From: Halomonas sp. 'Soap Lake #6'
GTDB taxonomy: Bacteria; Pseudomonadota; Gammaproteobacteria; Pseudomonadales; Halomonadaceae
Assembly (NCBI RefSeq): GCF_003031405.1
Contig: NZ_CP020469.1
Coordinates: forward strand, 3,534,001 to 3,598,000
DNA length: 64,000 bases
Direction of reading: 5' to 3'
Shown: positions 39,880 through 48,064 of the stretch, piece by piece
How positions within the stretch are numbered: the first letter of the stretch is position 1
Layout of the letters: the number at the start of each line of letters is the position of its first letter
Notes under the pieces: generated by a model
The model's input: only the letters and a program-made list of their open reading frames with translations
Databases searched by the model: none
What the model was told of the DNA's origin: nothing
Made by a program: the position numbers and the translations under genes

Positions 39880-40392
39880 ATGTTAAAAACCCTACTTCTA
39901 CCTGGCACCTTAGCAGCTGCCTTGCTTAATACACCGCTGGCTGCGGACGAAGGCATGCTTTCGGCTCCTGCTGAGCCTGTGATCCTGACCATTGAGGGAA
40001 ATATCCGCCAAACCAATGTTGGCGACACTGCGCAGTTTGATACAGCAATGCTGGAGACTCTGGAAACACATACGCTGGCCACTGAAACCTCCGTGACGGA
40101 TGGCGTTAACCATTTTGAAGGCTTTCTGATACGTGACTTGCTGGAGTGGGTAGACGCTGACGGTGAACAGGTAGTGGCCACTGCATTGAATGACTACATC
40201 GTTGAAATCCCGCTGGATGACTTCTATCAATACGATGTATTGGTGGCTACCCATATGGATGGCGAAGCGCTCACCCCTCGCGATAAGGGGCCTCTATGGA
40301 TCGTTTATCCCCGCAACGACCACACAGAGCTGCAAGATATTCGTTATGACTATCGTTGGGTCTGGCAACTCAGTGGGCTGACCGTGGAATGA
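39880..40392 (+). CDS. Exported molybdopterin-oxidoreductase-fold protein without cysteine
   Basis: A 170-residue product with a signal peptide (~residues 1-22, ending PLAADE). The mature part matches the small Oxidored_molyb fold (PVILTIEGNI, FEGFLIRDLLEWV, PRDKGPLWIVYPRN) but has no cysteine to ligate molybdenum, so catalysis is unlikely. It overlaps the sensor kinase start by ATGA, suggesting that it acts as a periplasmic partner of that kinase. The start at 39880 has GGTGGGA upstream; the longer frame from 39847 is unsupported. Divergent from the VWA block across 254 bp holding both promoters. Confidence 0.8.
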   Translation: MLKTLLLPGTLAAALLNTPLAADEGMLSAPAEPVILTIEGNIRQTNVGDTAQFDTAMLETLETHTLATETSVTDGVNHFEGFLIRDLLEWVDADGEQVVATALNDYIVEIPLDDFYQYDVLVATHMDGEALTPRDKGPLWIVYPRNDHTELQDIRYDYRWVWQLSGLTVE

Positions 40393-42164
40393 TGCGTCTT
40401 CCTTCTTGGTCACGTATTTACTGGTTTCCACTGCTAGCGATTGGCCTATTTTTCATACTGCTGTTCTTCTCTTTAATGCGTTTATCGATGGTCGAAAAAG
40501 CGATGCGCAGCAACGTTGACGAGAACATGATATGGGTGATCACTCAAGCCCAGGTTGCCGGCCATCGATTGCAAGAAGCCGTTTATCGCCATTCCACCGA
40601 TGATCCAGAAGCCCGTCCCGAACTGCGCCTTGATGTGCTCTACAGCCGTTTAACCTTAATGGATCAGGGACCACAGCGGCGCTACATTCGCACGCTGGGC
40701 TTTGAGCCGCTGCTTGATGACACCCTAGAACAGTTGAACCAGATTGATGCGTTATTGGTAGGCTACTTTGAGCAGCAACAAACGGCGAATGACATTTACC
40801 GTGCCACTCAGCCGCTGCTTACGGCGCTTAATCGGATGGCCAATGCCATCATGATGGCCGAATGGGAAACGACGGGGGAACGCCTCGATACCTACCGGGA
40901 TAGCTTGATGCAAGTGATTTACTCCGCCGTCGGTATTTTAATTACGGGTATGCTACTGGCCCTGCTACTCTTGTGGGCGCTCAGCAAGCGACGCCAGGCG
41001 CAAGAGGCGCTCACCCAGCATCTTGATCATCTCGAAGAGGTAGTTAGTGCGCGTACACAGGAGCTGGATGATGAACGCCGTCGGTTAGCAGACTCGATAA
41101 ACACTGCCCCCGATGGTTTTGCGGCGTTTGTTGCTGATGGTAATCTACAGCTAGTCAATACTCAGTTATCGCGCCTGCTGCCCAAGGCAGAGCCGATCTT
41201 TTCAGCCCCCCTTCCCCTGCCCGAAAGGCTTTCGATGCTCAACGATAGCTGTGTGAGCACAGCGGGAACATTAGATGCATCCCAGGCCAGCTCGCAATGC
41301 GACATCGAGTTAACTGATGGTGAATGGCGTCAGTTGACGCTACGCCAGACGCAATCCAAAGGGTACGTATTGCGCGTTGCCGATATTACGGCCTACAAAA
41401 AAGCGGCTATCACGCTGGAAAACGCACTGGAACGTGAACGGGGCGTAAGCGATTTTTACCGTAGCTTCGCAGCGATGGTCTCTCACCAATTCCGCACATC
41501 GTTGGCAGTGATTGATTCTGGACTGCAACGCTTGATGCGACGCCATTTAGACTACCGTCCTGATGAGCGCGAAACACGCTATCGGCGTCTGCGCGATACG
41601 GTTACACACATGACAGAACTGGTCGATGCCTCGTTATTCACCGCACGGCTAGACGCCGGTCAAGTGAATAGCCATCAACGCCCCCACGATCTGATTGGGC
41701 TGGTCAACACGGCTTGTCATTTGCACAAAGACACGCCGGGCAGTAGTCGCTCATCTGTTTCCTTAACGACAATTCCGGTAAATGTGAAGACACTCCAAGC
41801 TAACTGTGACAAAGCACTGACCGAACATATCATTGAAAACTTGTTGACCAATGCCTGCAAATACTCGGTGCCAGAAAGCCCTATTTGCATCGAGCTGAGT
41901 CAGGATAGTCATTGGGTTTACTGCCGTATCACTAGCTGTAGCACAGCAATCACAGAAACTGAACAGACGAAAATCTTCGAACGTTTCTACCGTGGAACCA
42001 ATAGCGGAGACCAGCAAGGTCTAGGATTAGGGCTTAACATCGCCCGTACGCTGGCGCGTATCCAGCAGGGAGAGCTAGTCTTACTCACCTCAACCACTCA
42101 AGCCACTACCTTCCAGCTCACCCTGCCACGGGCGCAGCCAGATCAACGCGGCGCACAAGCGTAA
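40389..42164 (+). CDS. Membrane-bound sensor histidine kinase
   Basis: A 591-residue kinase with two membrane segments (~residues 9-31 and ~178-198) enclosing a ~145-residue helical periplasmic sensor. A coiled coil (~200-235), a PAS-like region (~235-345), HisKA with H366 in MVSHQFRTSL, and a HATPase domain (~460-585; ENLLTNACKYSV, GLGLGLNIARTL) follow. The ligand is unknown; the co-translated secreted protein upstream is the obvious candidate partner. The response regulator starts 26 bp downstream, making a complete two-component system. Confidence 0.9.
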   Translation: MMRLPSWSRIYWFPLLAIGLFFILLFFSLMRLSMVEKAMRSNVDENMIWVITQAQVAGHRLQEAVYRHSTDDPEARPELRLDVLYSRLTLMDQGPQRRYIRTLGFEPLLDDTLEQLNQIDALLVGYFEQQQTANDIYRATQPLLTALNRMANAIMMAEWETTGERLDTYRDSLMQVIYSAVGILITGMLLALLLLWALSKRRQAQEALTQHLDHLEEVVSARTQELDDERRRLADSINTAPDGFAAFVADGNLQLVNTQLSRLLPKAEPIFSAPLPLPERLSMLNDSCVSTAGTLDASQASSQCDIELTDGEWRQLTLRQTQSKGYVLRVADITAYKKAAITLENALERERGVSDFYRSFAAMVSHQFRTSLAVIDSGLQRLMRRHLDYRPDERETRYRRLRDTVTHMTELVDASLFTARLDAGQVNSHQRPHDLIGLVNTACHLHKDTPGSSRSSVSLTTIPVNVKTLQANCDKALTEHIIENLLTNACKYSVPESPICIELSQDSHWVYCRITSCSTAITETEQTKIFERFYRGTNSGDQQGLGLGLNIARTLARIQQGELVLLTSTTQATTFQLTLPRAQPDQRGAQA

Positions 42165-42190
42165 TTGGGAGCGGGTAATAAGGAGTAAGC

Positions 42191-43261
42191 ATGACGAACG
42201 AACGCTCTCCCCTGGTGCTGTGCGCTGAAGATCATGAAGAGCTGCGCCGCGATTTATGCGACGAACTGCGCGAAGCTGGCTACCGAGTTGTTGAGGCCAG
42301 CGATGGTGAAGAGGCGCTAGCACACTTGCGGGCAGCCCCTGACGTGATTCTCTGCGATATCACCATGCCGCGCCTAAACGGTTACGCCCTGCTGGAGCGG
42401 GTGCGCAATGAATTCCCGGAGCTGGCCGATACGCCCTTCATCTTCCTTACCGCACTTTCGGATCGCTTCGACGTTATTGAGGGAAAGCGCCTGGGTGCTG
42501 ATGACTACTTGGTAAAACCGATTGATTACGACCTGCTACTGGTAACGCTGGAAGCACGCCTGCGCCAGGTAAGCCGCATGCGTGCTAAAAGCACACAGGA
42601 AATCGACCATCTACGTCAAGGTATCCATCACCTACGTTGTGAGATCAGTGATCACGCCTTTGCCGCGGCGAAGAGTGCACTAGATCTCATGGCCGCCGGG
42701 GTGGTATTGCTTAATGACCATGGGCAACCGCTATTGACCAACCGCGCTGCCCTAAAGCTAAACCTTGGCAAACCGCCGTTAAGCGGTATTCCTAGTCTGG
42801 AAGGCATCAGCGGCACATCTAGCCAACAGTTACATCAGGCGGTGCGAAAAAACTTAGTCGCTAATCGCCTTAGCGCTGAAAACACTGAATGCCTGCGTCT
42901 TTCCCGCTGGGATGGGCACGGGTGCAGCGATCTGATGCTGTTTATCTGCTCACTTGCCAATGGCGTGACAAACGCTGATAGCCCAGCGGTGGCCGTTATG
43001 CTGATCGACCCCAAGCAGCGCGTTCAGTTACCGGAAGCACTGCTTGCCGAGCTGTTCGGCTTTACTCCGACCGAAGCGACTATCGCTATGCTCCTGGCCG
43101 AGGGACAACGCAAGGAAGATATTGCCGAGCTGTTGGGCGTTTCTGCGACCACGGTGGCATTTCATCTGCGTAACCTGTTTCAAAAAACTGACACCCGGCG
43201 TCAGGCAGAACTGATCGCAGTGATTCTGGCTGGCTCAATGAGCCTATCTATTCAGAGTTAA
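42191..43261 (+). CDS. Response regulator with receiver and LuxR-type DNA-binding domains
   Basis: A 356-residue protein. The receiver (~residues 6-125) has phospho-acceptor D56 (ILCDITMPRLNG) and Lys in YLVKPID. A middle ~150-residue region resembles the PAS-like domain often found in helix-turn-helix regulators, and a LuxR-type HTH occupies ~285-345 (FTPTEATIAMLL, VSATTVAFHLRNLF). AAGGAG precedes the ATG. It pairs with the upstream kinase. Targets are unknown; autoregulation of the cassette at 39626-39879 is a reasonable guess. Confidence 0.9.
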   Translation: MTNERSPLVLCAEDHEELRRDLCDELREAGYRVVEASDGEEALAHLRAAPDVILCDITMPRLNGYALLERVRNEFPELADTPFIFLTALSDRFDVIEGKRLGADDYLVKPIDYDLLLVTLEARLRQVSRMRAKSTQEIDHLRQGIHHLRCEISDHAFAAAKSALDLMAAGVVLLNDHGQPLLTNRAALKLNLGKPPLSGIPSLEGISGTSSQQLHQAVRKNLVANRLSAENTECLRLSRWDGHGCSDLMLFICSLANGVTNADSPAVAVMLIDPKQRVQLPEALLAELFGFTPTEATIAMLLAEGQRKEDIAELLGVSATTVAFHLRNLFQKTDTRRQAELIAVILAGSMSLSIQS

Positions 43262-43272
43262 TGTCAGCGTAA

Positions 43273-43302
43273 TAACGCTAGGAACCTGGGCACCTAGCGT
43301 TA
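43273..43302. terminator. Hairpin between convergent response-regulator and metY genes
   Basis: A perfect 10-bp stem, TAACGCTAGG (43273-43282) with CCTAGCGTTA (43293-43302), and a 10-base loop. No clear T-run on either strand, so it is a candidate bidirectional terminator of moderate confidence. Confidence 0.6.
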
Positions 43303-43338
43303 GAGAAAATGCGAACATCAATCTGAATCAGAGATACT

Positions 43339-44613
43339 CTACCCTTGAGAAGCCGCTAATGCTTGATCAATATCCGCCAGCAAGTCATCTATATGTTCAA
43401 TACCAATCGACAAACGCACCATATCCGAAGTGACGCCAGCGGCCTTTAACTCTTGCTCATTTAACTGGCGGTGCGTGGTGGAGGCCGGAATAGAAGAACA
43501 GCTCTTGGCATCACCAATATTAACTAAGCGCAGAATGAGTGACAGCGCATCGTAAAAGCGCTCGCCTGCGGCCTGTCCACCCTCAATACCAAAGCTAAGA
43601 ATCCCCGAAGCATGGCCGTTCATGTAATGTTGGGCCAATGCATGATCGGGATGGTTTTCCAAGCCTGCGTAGTGCACCCACTTCACTAACGGATGACTTT
43701 CCAGGTGCTTGGCAACGGCTAACGTATTGGCACAAATGCGTTCAATGCGCAGTGACAGCGTTTCTAGCCCCTGCAGCAGGTTCCAGGCGGCCTGGGCAGA
43801 GAGCGCCGCGCCCATATTGCGTAGCGGCACCACGCGAGCCCGGGCAATAAACGCCGCGTCTCCCACATCACGGGTATAGCTAACCCCATGGTAGGAGATA
43901 TCCGGTTCATTAAGCAGCGCGAAACGTTTTGCATTTTCCGCCCAGGGGAATTTACCTGAGTCAACAATCACACCACCAACCGTGGTGCCATGACCACCGA
44001 TATATTTGGTCGCAGAGTGAACAACAATATCGGCCCCGTGCTCAATTGGACGACATAAAAACGGTGTTGCTGTAGTGTTATCAACTATCACCGGTACCCC
44101 ATGGCGATGCGCGGCTTCAGCCAGCTTTTGCAGGTCTACCACACCACCGGATGGATTACCGATGCTTTCGCAGAAAACCGCTTTAGTACGCTCATCGATC
44201 AGCGCTTCAATACCATCGATATCATCCTTGTCGGCAAACCGCACCTCAATGCCTTGGCGTGGCAAGGTGTGAGCAAACAGATTGTAAGTACCACCATACA
44301 GCTCGCTAATCGAGACGATATTATCTCCCGCTTCAGCGATGGTCTGGATGGCATAGGTAATCGCCGCCATGCCAGAGGCCACCGCCAAGCCAGCAATTCC
44401 CCCCTCCAACGCTGCCACTCTCTGCTCCAACACAGCGCAGGTTGGATTCATAATGCGCGAGTAAATATTGCCTTCCACTTTCAGATCAAAAAGATCCGCT
44501 GCGTGCTGGGCATTATCAAATGAAAACGATGTTGTTTGATGAATCGGCACGGCAACAGCATTTTGTGAGTCAGGCGAATAACCATGATGGAGGGCAATGG
44601 TTTCAGGCTTCAT
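43339..44613 (-). CDS. metY: O-acetylhomoserine aminocarboxypropyltransferase/cysteine synthase-like PLP enzyme
   Basis: A 424-residue Cys/Met metabolism PLP enzyme. The PLP lysine lies in HSATKYIGGHGT (~residue 207); SGMAAI, YSRIMNPT and ESIGNPSGG are conserved. It most likely makes homocysteine from O-acetylhomoserine and sulfide. Several usually conserved spots differ (VDNTTATPF; KSCSSIPASTTHRQL instead of a KSLVIHPASTTHSQL-like sequence), so a related substrate is possible. It follows sdaA by 90 bp on the same strand without a strong Shine-Dalgarno. Confidence 0.88.
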   Translation of the reverse strand: MKPETIALHHGYSPDSQNAVAVPIHQTTSFSFDNAQHAADLFDLKVEGNIYSRIMNPTCAVLEQRVAALEGGIAGLAVASGMAAITYAIQTIAEAGDNIVSISELYGGTYNLFAHTLPRQGIEVRFADKDDIDGIEALIDERTKAVFCESIGNPSGGVVDLQKLAEAAHRHGVPVIVDNTTATPFLCRPIEHGADIVVHSATKYIGGHGTTVGGVIVDSGKFPWAENAKRFALLNEPDISYHGVSYTRDVGDAAFIARARVVPLRNMGAALSAQAAWNLLQGLETLSLRIERICANTLAVAKHLESHPLVKWVHYAGLENHPDHALAQHYMNGHASGILSFGIEGGQAAGERFYDALSLILRLVNIGDAKSCSSIPASTTHRQLNEQELKAAGVTSDMVRLSIGIEHIDDLLADIDQALAASQG

Positions 44614-44703
44614 GAGAGCGGCTCGCTAGTTTTTTATTAAAGGTCAGCATTAATCCTAAACAAGCGCCACACTGAAGGCCAGCAATCGTTCACCAGTCCC
44701 TTA

Positions 44704-46086
44704 TTAACACTCAATGGCATTAACAGCTAATCCGCCTTTGGATGTTTCTTTATACTTATCCAACATGTCTCTGCCTGTATCACGCATGGTCCGAATCACC
44801 TTATCTAGTGATATAAAGTGAGTGCCATCGCCACGCAAGGCCATTTGAGCGGCATTGATCGCCTTCACTGTTGCAATGGCATTGCGCTCAATACAAGGAA
44901 CCTGGACTAACCCACCAACAGGGTCGCAGGTTAATCCCAAATTGTGCTCCAACCCGATTTCTGCCGCATGCTCAACTTGTTCGGGCGTTCCCCCCATCAC
45001 ATCAGCCAAGCCAGCTGCTGCCATGGCACAGGCTGAGCCAACCTCCCCTTGGCAGCCCACTTCGGCTCCGGAGATAGAGGCATTTTTCTTGCAGAGAATG
45101 CCAATGGCGCCTGCCGCCAGTAAAAAATCCACCACGTTTTTCTCACTGGCGTTGGGCTGAAACTTCATATAATAGTGCAACACGGCTGGAATAATGCCCG
45201 CAGCACCATTGGTGGGCGCCGTTACCATGCGCCCGCCTGCGGCATTCTCTTCGTTAACGGCGAGGGCATAAATATTCACCCACTCCATCGCTGAGAACGT
45301 CGATGCTATCAGGCAATCATTCTGTTCTGCCGCTTGAAGACGCTGGTGAAGCAGCTTAGCCCTGCGTTTAACTTTTAAGCCACCAGGCAGTATCCCTTCA
45401 TGGGACAATCCATTGTCAATGCATTCACACATGACTTGCCAGATACGCCACAGCTCGCTTCTGACCTCTTCCTCTGTCCGCCATACTTTCTCATTTTCCA
45501 GCATCAGTCGGCTGACACTTAGCTGCTCTTTCTTACATAACGCCAAGAGCTCGTCAGCCGTGTCAAAGTTGTAAGGAATGGTAACGCCACCCAAATCGTC
45601 TAGCGGCATATCCACCTGGGCTTGTTCAACGACAAAACCGCCACCCACCGAGTAATAGGTATTTTCATATAGCAAGTGTCCCTGATGCGTGAAAGCTGCG
45701 AGCTTCATGGCATTAGGGTGGTGAGGCAAGCTCTCTTCATGAAAATACAGGTCACTATCCCAAACAAACTTTACTTCTTTTTGTCGGCCAAGCTGTAATG
45801 ACTGACTCTCTTTAAGCGCCTGAATGGCTGGCTCAATAATCGAGGGATCTATTGTGCTAGGGCGTTCGCCCATCAATCCCATAATAATCGCGTTATCGGT
45901 GGCATGCCCGATACCCGTCGCAGATAGCGAACCATAAAGATGGACTTCAAGATGTCCTACATCATTGAGCAGGCTTTTTTCGCGCAGGGTTGTTACGTAC
46001 TTAAAAGCTGCCTGCATGGGCCCAACGGTATGTGAACTGGAGGGGCCTACTCCAATCTTAAAAAGGTCGAAGACACTGATAGGCAT
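44704..46086 (-). CDS. sdaA: L-serine ammonia-lyase (iron-sulfur type)
   Basis: A 460-residue single-chain L-serine dehydratase that converts serine to pyruvate and ammonia. The beta-like N-terminal domain has the substrate loop [13 protein letters not shown] (residues ~12-24). The alpha-like C-terminal domain carries the [4Fe-4S] cysteines ([10 protein letters not shown] ~342-351, and VPCIERNA ~392). AGAGGTG precedes the ATG. It completes the route from betaine to pyruvate encoded upstream on the same strand, although a terminator (46248-46300) separates it from purU, so it has its own promoter. Confidence 0.95.
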   Translation of the reverse strand: MPISVFDLFKIGVGPSSSHTVGPMQAAFKYVTTLREKSLLNDVGHLEVHLYGSLSATGIGHATDNAIIMGLMGERPSTIDPSIIEPAIQALKESQSLQLGRQKEVKFVWDSDLYFHEESLPHHPNAMKLAAFTHQGHLLYENTYYSVGGGFVVEQAQVDMPLDDLGGVTIPYNFDTADELLALCKKEQLSVSRLMLENEKVWRTEEEVRSELWRIWQVMCECIDNGLSHEGILPGGLKVKRRAKLLHQRLQAAEQNDCLIASTFSAMEWVNIYALAVNEENAAGGRMVTAPTNGAAGIIPAVLHYYMKFQPNASEKNVVDFLLAAGAIGILCKKNASISGAEVGCQGEVGSACAMAAAGLADVMGGTPEQVEHAAEIGLEHNLGLTCDPVGGLVQVPCIERNAIATVKAINAAQMALRGDGTHFISLDKVIRTMRDTGRDMLDKYKETSKGGLAVNAIEC

Positions 46087-46247
46087 TGGAGCACCTCTTG
46101 ACGTTTGAACAGGGGAAAATCAGGCGGCGCCTGAAAATTTTAATAATTTATTAAGTTATTTATGTAACGAAAATATGTTCCAACCATCTTCTACTGAAGA
46201 TTTTTATATTTATTAACAAGTACTTTTAAACACATTTAATCGCGCTT

Positions 46248-46300
46248 AAAAAAGGGTTACTTTGCGCGTTAGAAAAACTATTCGCGCCGAACAGTAACCC
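46248..46300 (-). terminator. Rho-independent terminator after purU
   Basis: On the minus strand GGGTTACT pairs with AGTAACCC (arms 46293-46300 and 46254-46261), with an inner GCGCG/CGCGC pairing (46283-46287 and 46264-46268), followed by six T (46248-46253). It would end the glyA-sox-purU transcript. Confidence 0.8.
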
Positions 46301-46328
46301 CATTATAAAAACACGTTCAAACAGTTAG

Positions 46329-46468
46329 GAAACCTCTGATTAACTATTGCGCTTGACCATGCTGCGTTAAAAATCGCCTCAAAATGCTCATTTACAACCT
46401 GTAAACTCCGCTTTTTCGTTGATTTTTGCCTTGTCTGGCCTGCGCTCATAACGTTAATCAGAGGCTTC
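46329..46468. repeat. 140-bp MITE/REP-like palindromic element
   Basis: Terminal inverted repeats of 16 bp with one mismatch (GAAACCTCTGATTAAC at the left; GTTAATCAGAGGCTTC at the right). Inner dyads: AAAAATC with GATTTTT (46369-46375, 46421-46427) and TTTACA-acc-TGTAAA (46391-46405). No coding capacity. From memory, similar sequences are dispersed in Halomonas-type genomes; copy number here cannot be judged from one window. Confidence 0.75.
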
Positions 46469-46503
46469 TTAGCGCTTATCAATAGCGGCACTATGAAACA
46501 ACA

Positions 46504-47370
46504 TTAGTTACCAAACACCACCGTGCGTCCTGAATAGAAAAACACACGACGCTCTAAGTGATAGCTAATCGCCCTAGCCAGAGTTAGACACTCGATATCC
46601 CGCCCTTTGGCAACCAGATCCTCGGGATAATGAGTATGGTCTACAGGCTCAACTCCTTGGGCAATAATCGGCCCTTCATCAAGGTCATTGTTAATGTAGT
46701 GCGCCGTAGCACCGACAAGTTTGACCCCTTTTTCGTAGGCCTGATGATAAGGCTTGGCGCCTTTAAAACCGGGCAGCAGCGAGTGATGGATATTGATGGC
46801 CCGTCCGGCTAACAGCTCACACATGGAGGGTGAAAGCACCTGCATATACCTTGCCAGCACCACCAGTTCAGCGTTGGTTTCCGCGATGATTTCGCGCACC
46901 TGCGCTTCCTGCTGCAGTTTCGTCTCGGGCGTGATCGGCAGATAGTGGTAGGGCAAATCGTGCCATGCTGCCAACGGCTCTAGATCAGGATGATTGGAAA
47001 TCACCGCTTTAATATCCAGTGGAAGCTGCCCTGTCCGATAACGGTAGAGCAGATCATTCAAGCAGTGATCGGCCTTGGAGACCATAATCACGGTGCCGGT
47101 GCGTTTGCCCGGCGCCGTCAGCTCAAACTGCATATCAAACTCGCTCGCCCGTGCCGTAAAGTCAGCGTGAAAGCTCTCTTCATGAAACTCATCTTGCTCT
47201 GGACGAAACTCAGCACGAATAAAAAAGCGCCCACCAAGCCGGTCATCGAAAGAGTTGAGTTCAGTGATATAGCACTGCTGCTCTTTTAAAAAGCGTGTGA
47301 CGACGTCCACCGTTCCCAAACGGCTTGGGCATTGGGCGGCAAGAATCCAGGTATCACTCATGCGGCTCAT
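46504..47370 (-). CDS. purU: Formyltetrahydrofolate deformylase PurU
   Basis: A 288-residue enzyme that hydrolyses 10-formyl-THF to formate and THF. The N-terminal ACT domain (~residues 7-85) starts ILAAQCPSRLG; the C-terminal formyltransferase-type domain (~95-285) has the catalytic Asn/His in INIHHSLLPGF and Asp in DLDEGPII. It lies 61 bp after soxG at the end of the sarcosine oxidase operon, where it recycles one-carbon units from sarcosine oxidation into formate for the formate dehydrogenase. The alternative start is M4. Confidence 0.95.
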   Translation of the reverse strand: MSRMSDTWILAAQCPSRLGTVDVVTRFLKEQQCYITELNSFDDRLGGRFFIRAEFRPEQDEFHEESFHADFTARASEFDMQFELTAPGKRTGTVIMVSKADHCLNDLLYRYRTGQLPLDIKAVISNHPDLEPLAAWHDLPYHYLPITPETKLQQEAQVREIIAETNAELVVLARYMQVLSPSMCELLAGRAINIHHSLLPGFKGAKPYHQAYEKGVKLVGATAHYINNDLDEGPIIAQGVEPVDHTHYPEDLVAKGRDIECLTLARAISYHLERRVFFYSGRTVVFGN

Positions 47371-47431
47371 AGCGCACCTCTGTTAGCGGCAGATGATTAC
47401 GGCCGGAACAGCAGCGTTCCGGCCTGTTAGC

Positions 47432-48064
47432 TTATTGTTCTACGTTCACGCCATACTCTGCTGCCGCATCCAGTAACCAGCGATAGCAGTAGTCGGCAAA
47501 ACTGCGCCGTACCACTAATTCCCAGCGCTCTTCACTAGGGCGACGAAGGATAGTAGTCGCCTTAGCGAAGACGGTAGTAACGCCCTTACCCACCGGGAAA
47601 TTATGTGGATGAACATCGTAGATCACCGTTTTCATCAACAGCTCTCGGGCCGCCTCACCGGAAAGCTCTAATAGCGTCTGCCCACCGCTGACGTCGCTGA
47701 TAGCGTAATGGGCGTCTCCCAAACGCTCACGCAGTTGCGTCTCCAGCGGGAATTCTTCGCCACCAGGCACGATCACTAGCCACTCGTCCGGGGAAAGCCA
47801 CTGAATAGAACGTTCGCCGCTGGCATCCTGCACCAGCGCCTGGGGTTGGCCAGGCAGACTGAAGCCCAACACCTCGCGCACCGCTTCGTCAAGAACGATG
47901 GCTCCGCCACGCAGGATCAGATGCCCAAGCATTGCCCGCTCGCGTAGCTTAAGACGGTAACCACTGGCCCGAGGAGCGCCACTACGACGGTAGCTATAGG
48001 CTAACGGGGACTCTACCGGGATCGCGGTATCAGTACGGGTATCGAAAGTGGCCGCGTTAGACAT
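47432..48064 (-). CDS. soxG: Sarcosine oxidase gamma subunit
   Basis: A 210-residue small subunit of heterotetrameric sarcosine oxidase. Family features are QWLSPDEWLVI (~residues 86-96), ISDVSGGQTLLELSG (~122-136) and the C-terminal VRRSFADYCYRWL. It starts 8 bp inside the end of soxA with GGGAGAG as ribosome-binding site, so it is coupled; the longer frame would lie wholly over soxA. It contributes structure next to the alpha subunit's folate domain. Confidence 0.93.
   Translation of the reverse strand: MSNAATFDTRTDTAIPVESPLAYSYRRSGAPRASGYRLKLRERAMLGHLILRGGAIVLDEAVREVLGFSLPGQPQALVQDASGERSIQWLSPDEWLVIVPGGEEFPLETQLRERLGDAHYAISDVSGGQTLLELSGEAARELLMKTVIYDVHPHNFPVGKGVTTVFAKATTILRRPSEERWELVVRRSFADYCYRWLLDAAAEYGVNVEQ

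Larger units (their letters stand above)
46087..46503. other. Intergenic region sdaA-purU with terminator and palindromic repeat
   Basis: 417 bp. From left: an AT-rich stretch (46135-46245) likely to hold the sdaA promoter, the purU terminator (46248-46300), and a 140-bp imperfect palindromic element (46329-46468). A 62-codon minus-strand frame covers the palindrome but is not a real gene. Confidence 0.8.

Noticed and set aside
46303..46491. 62-codon minus-strand ORF
   Set aside because: It lies over the palindromic repeat, has no ribosome-binding site, and its sequence is the translation of the repeat.
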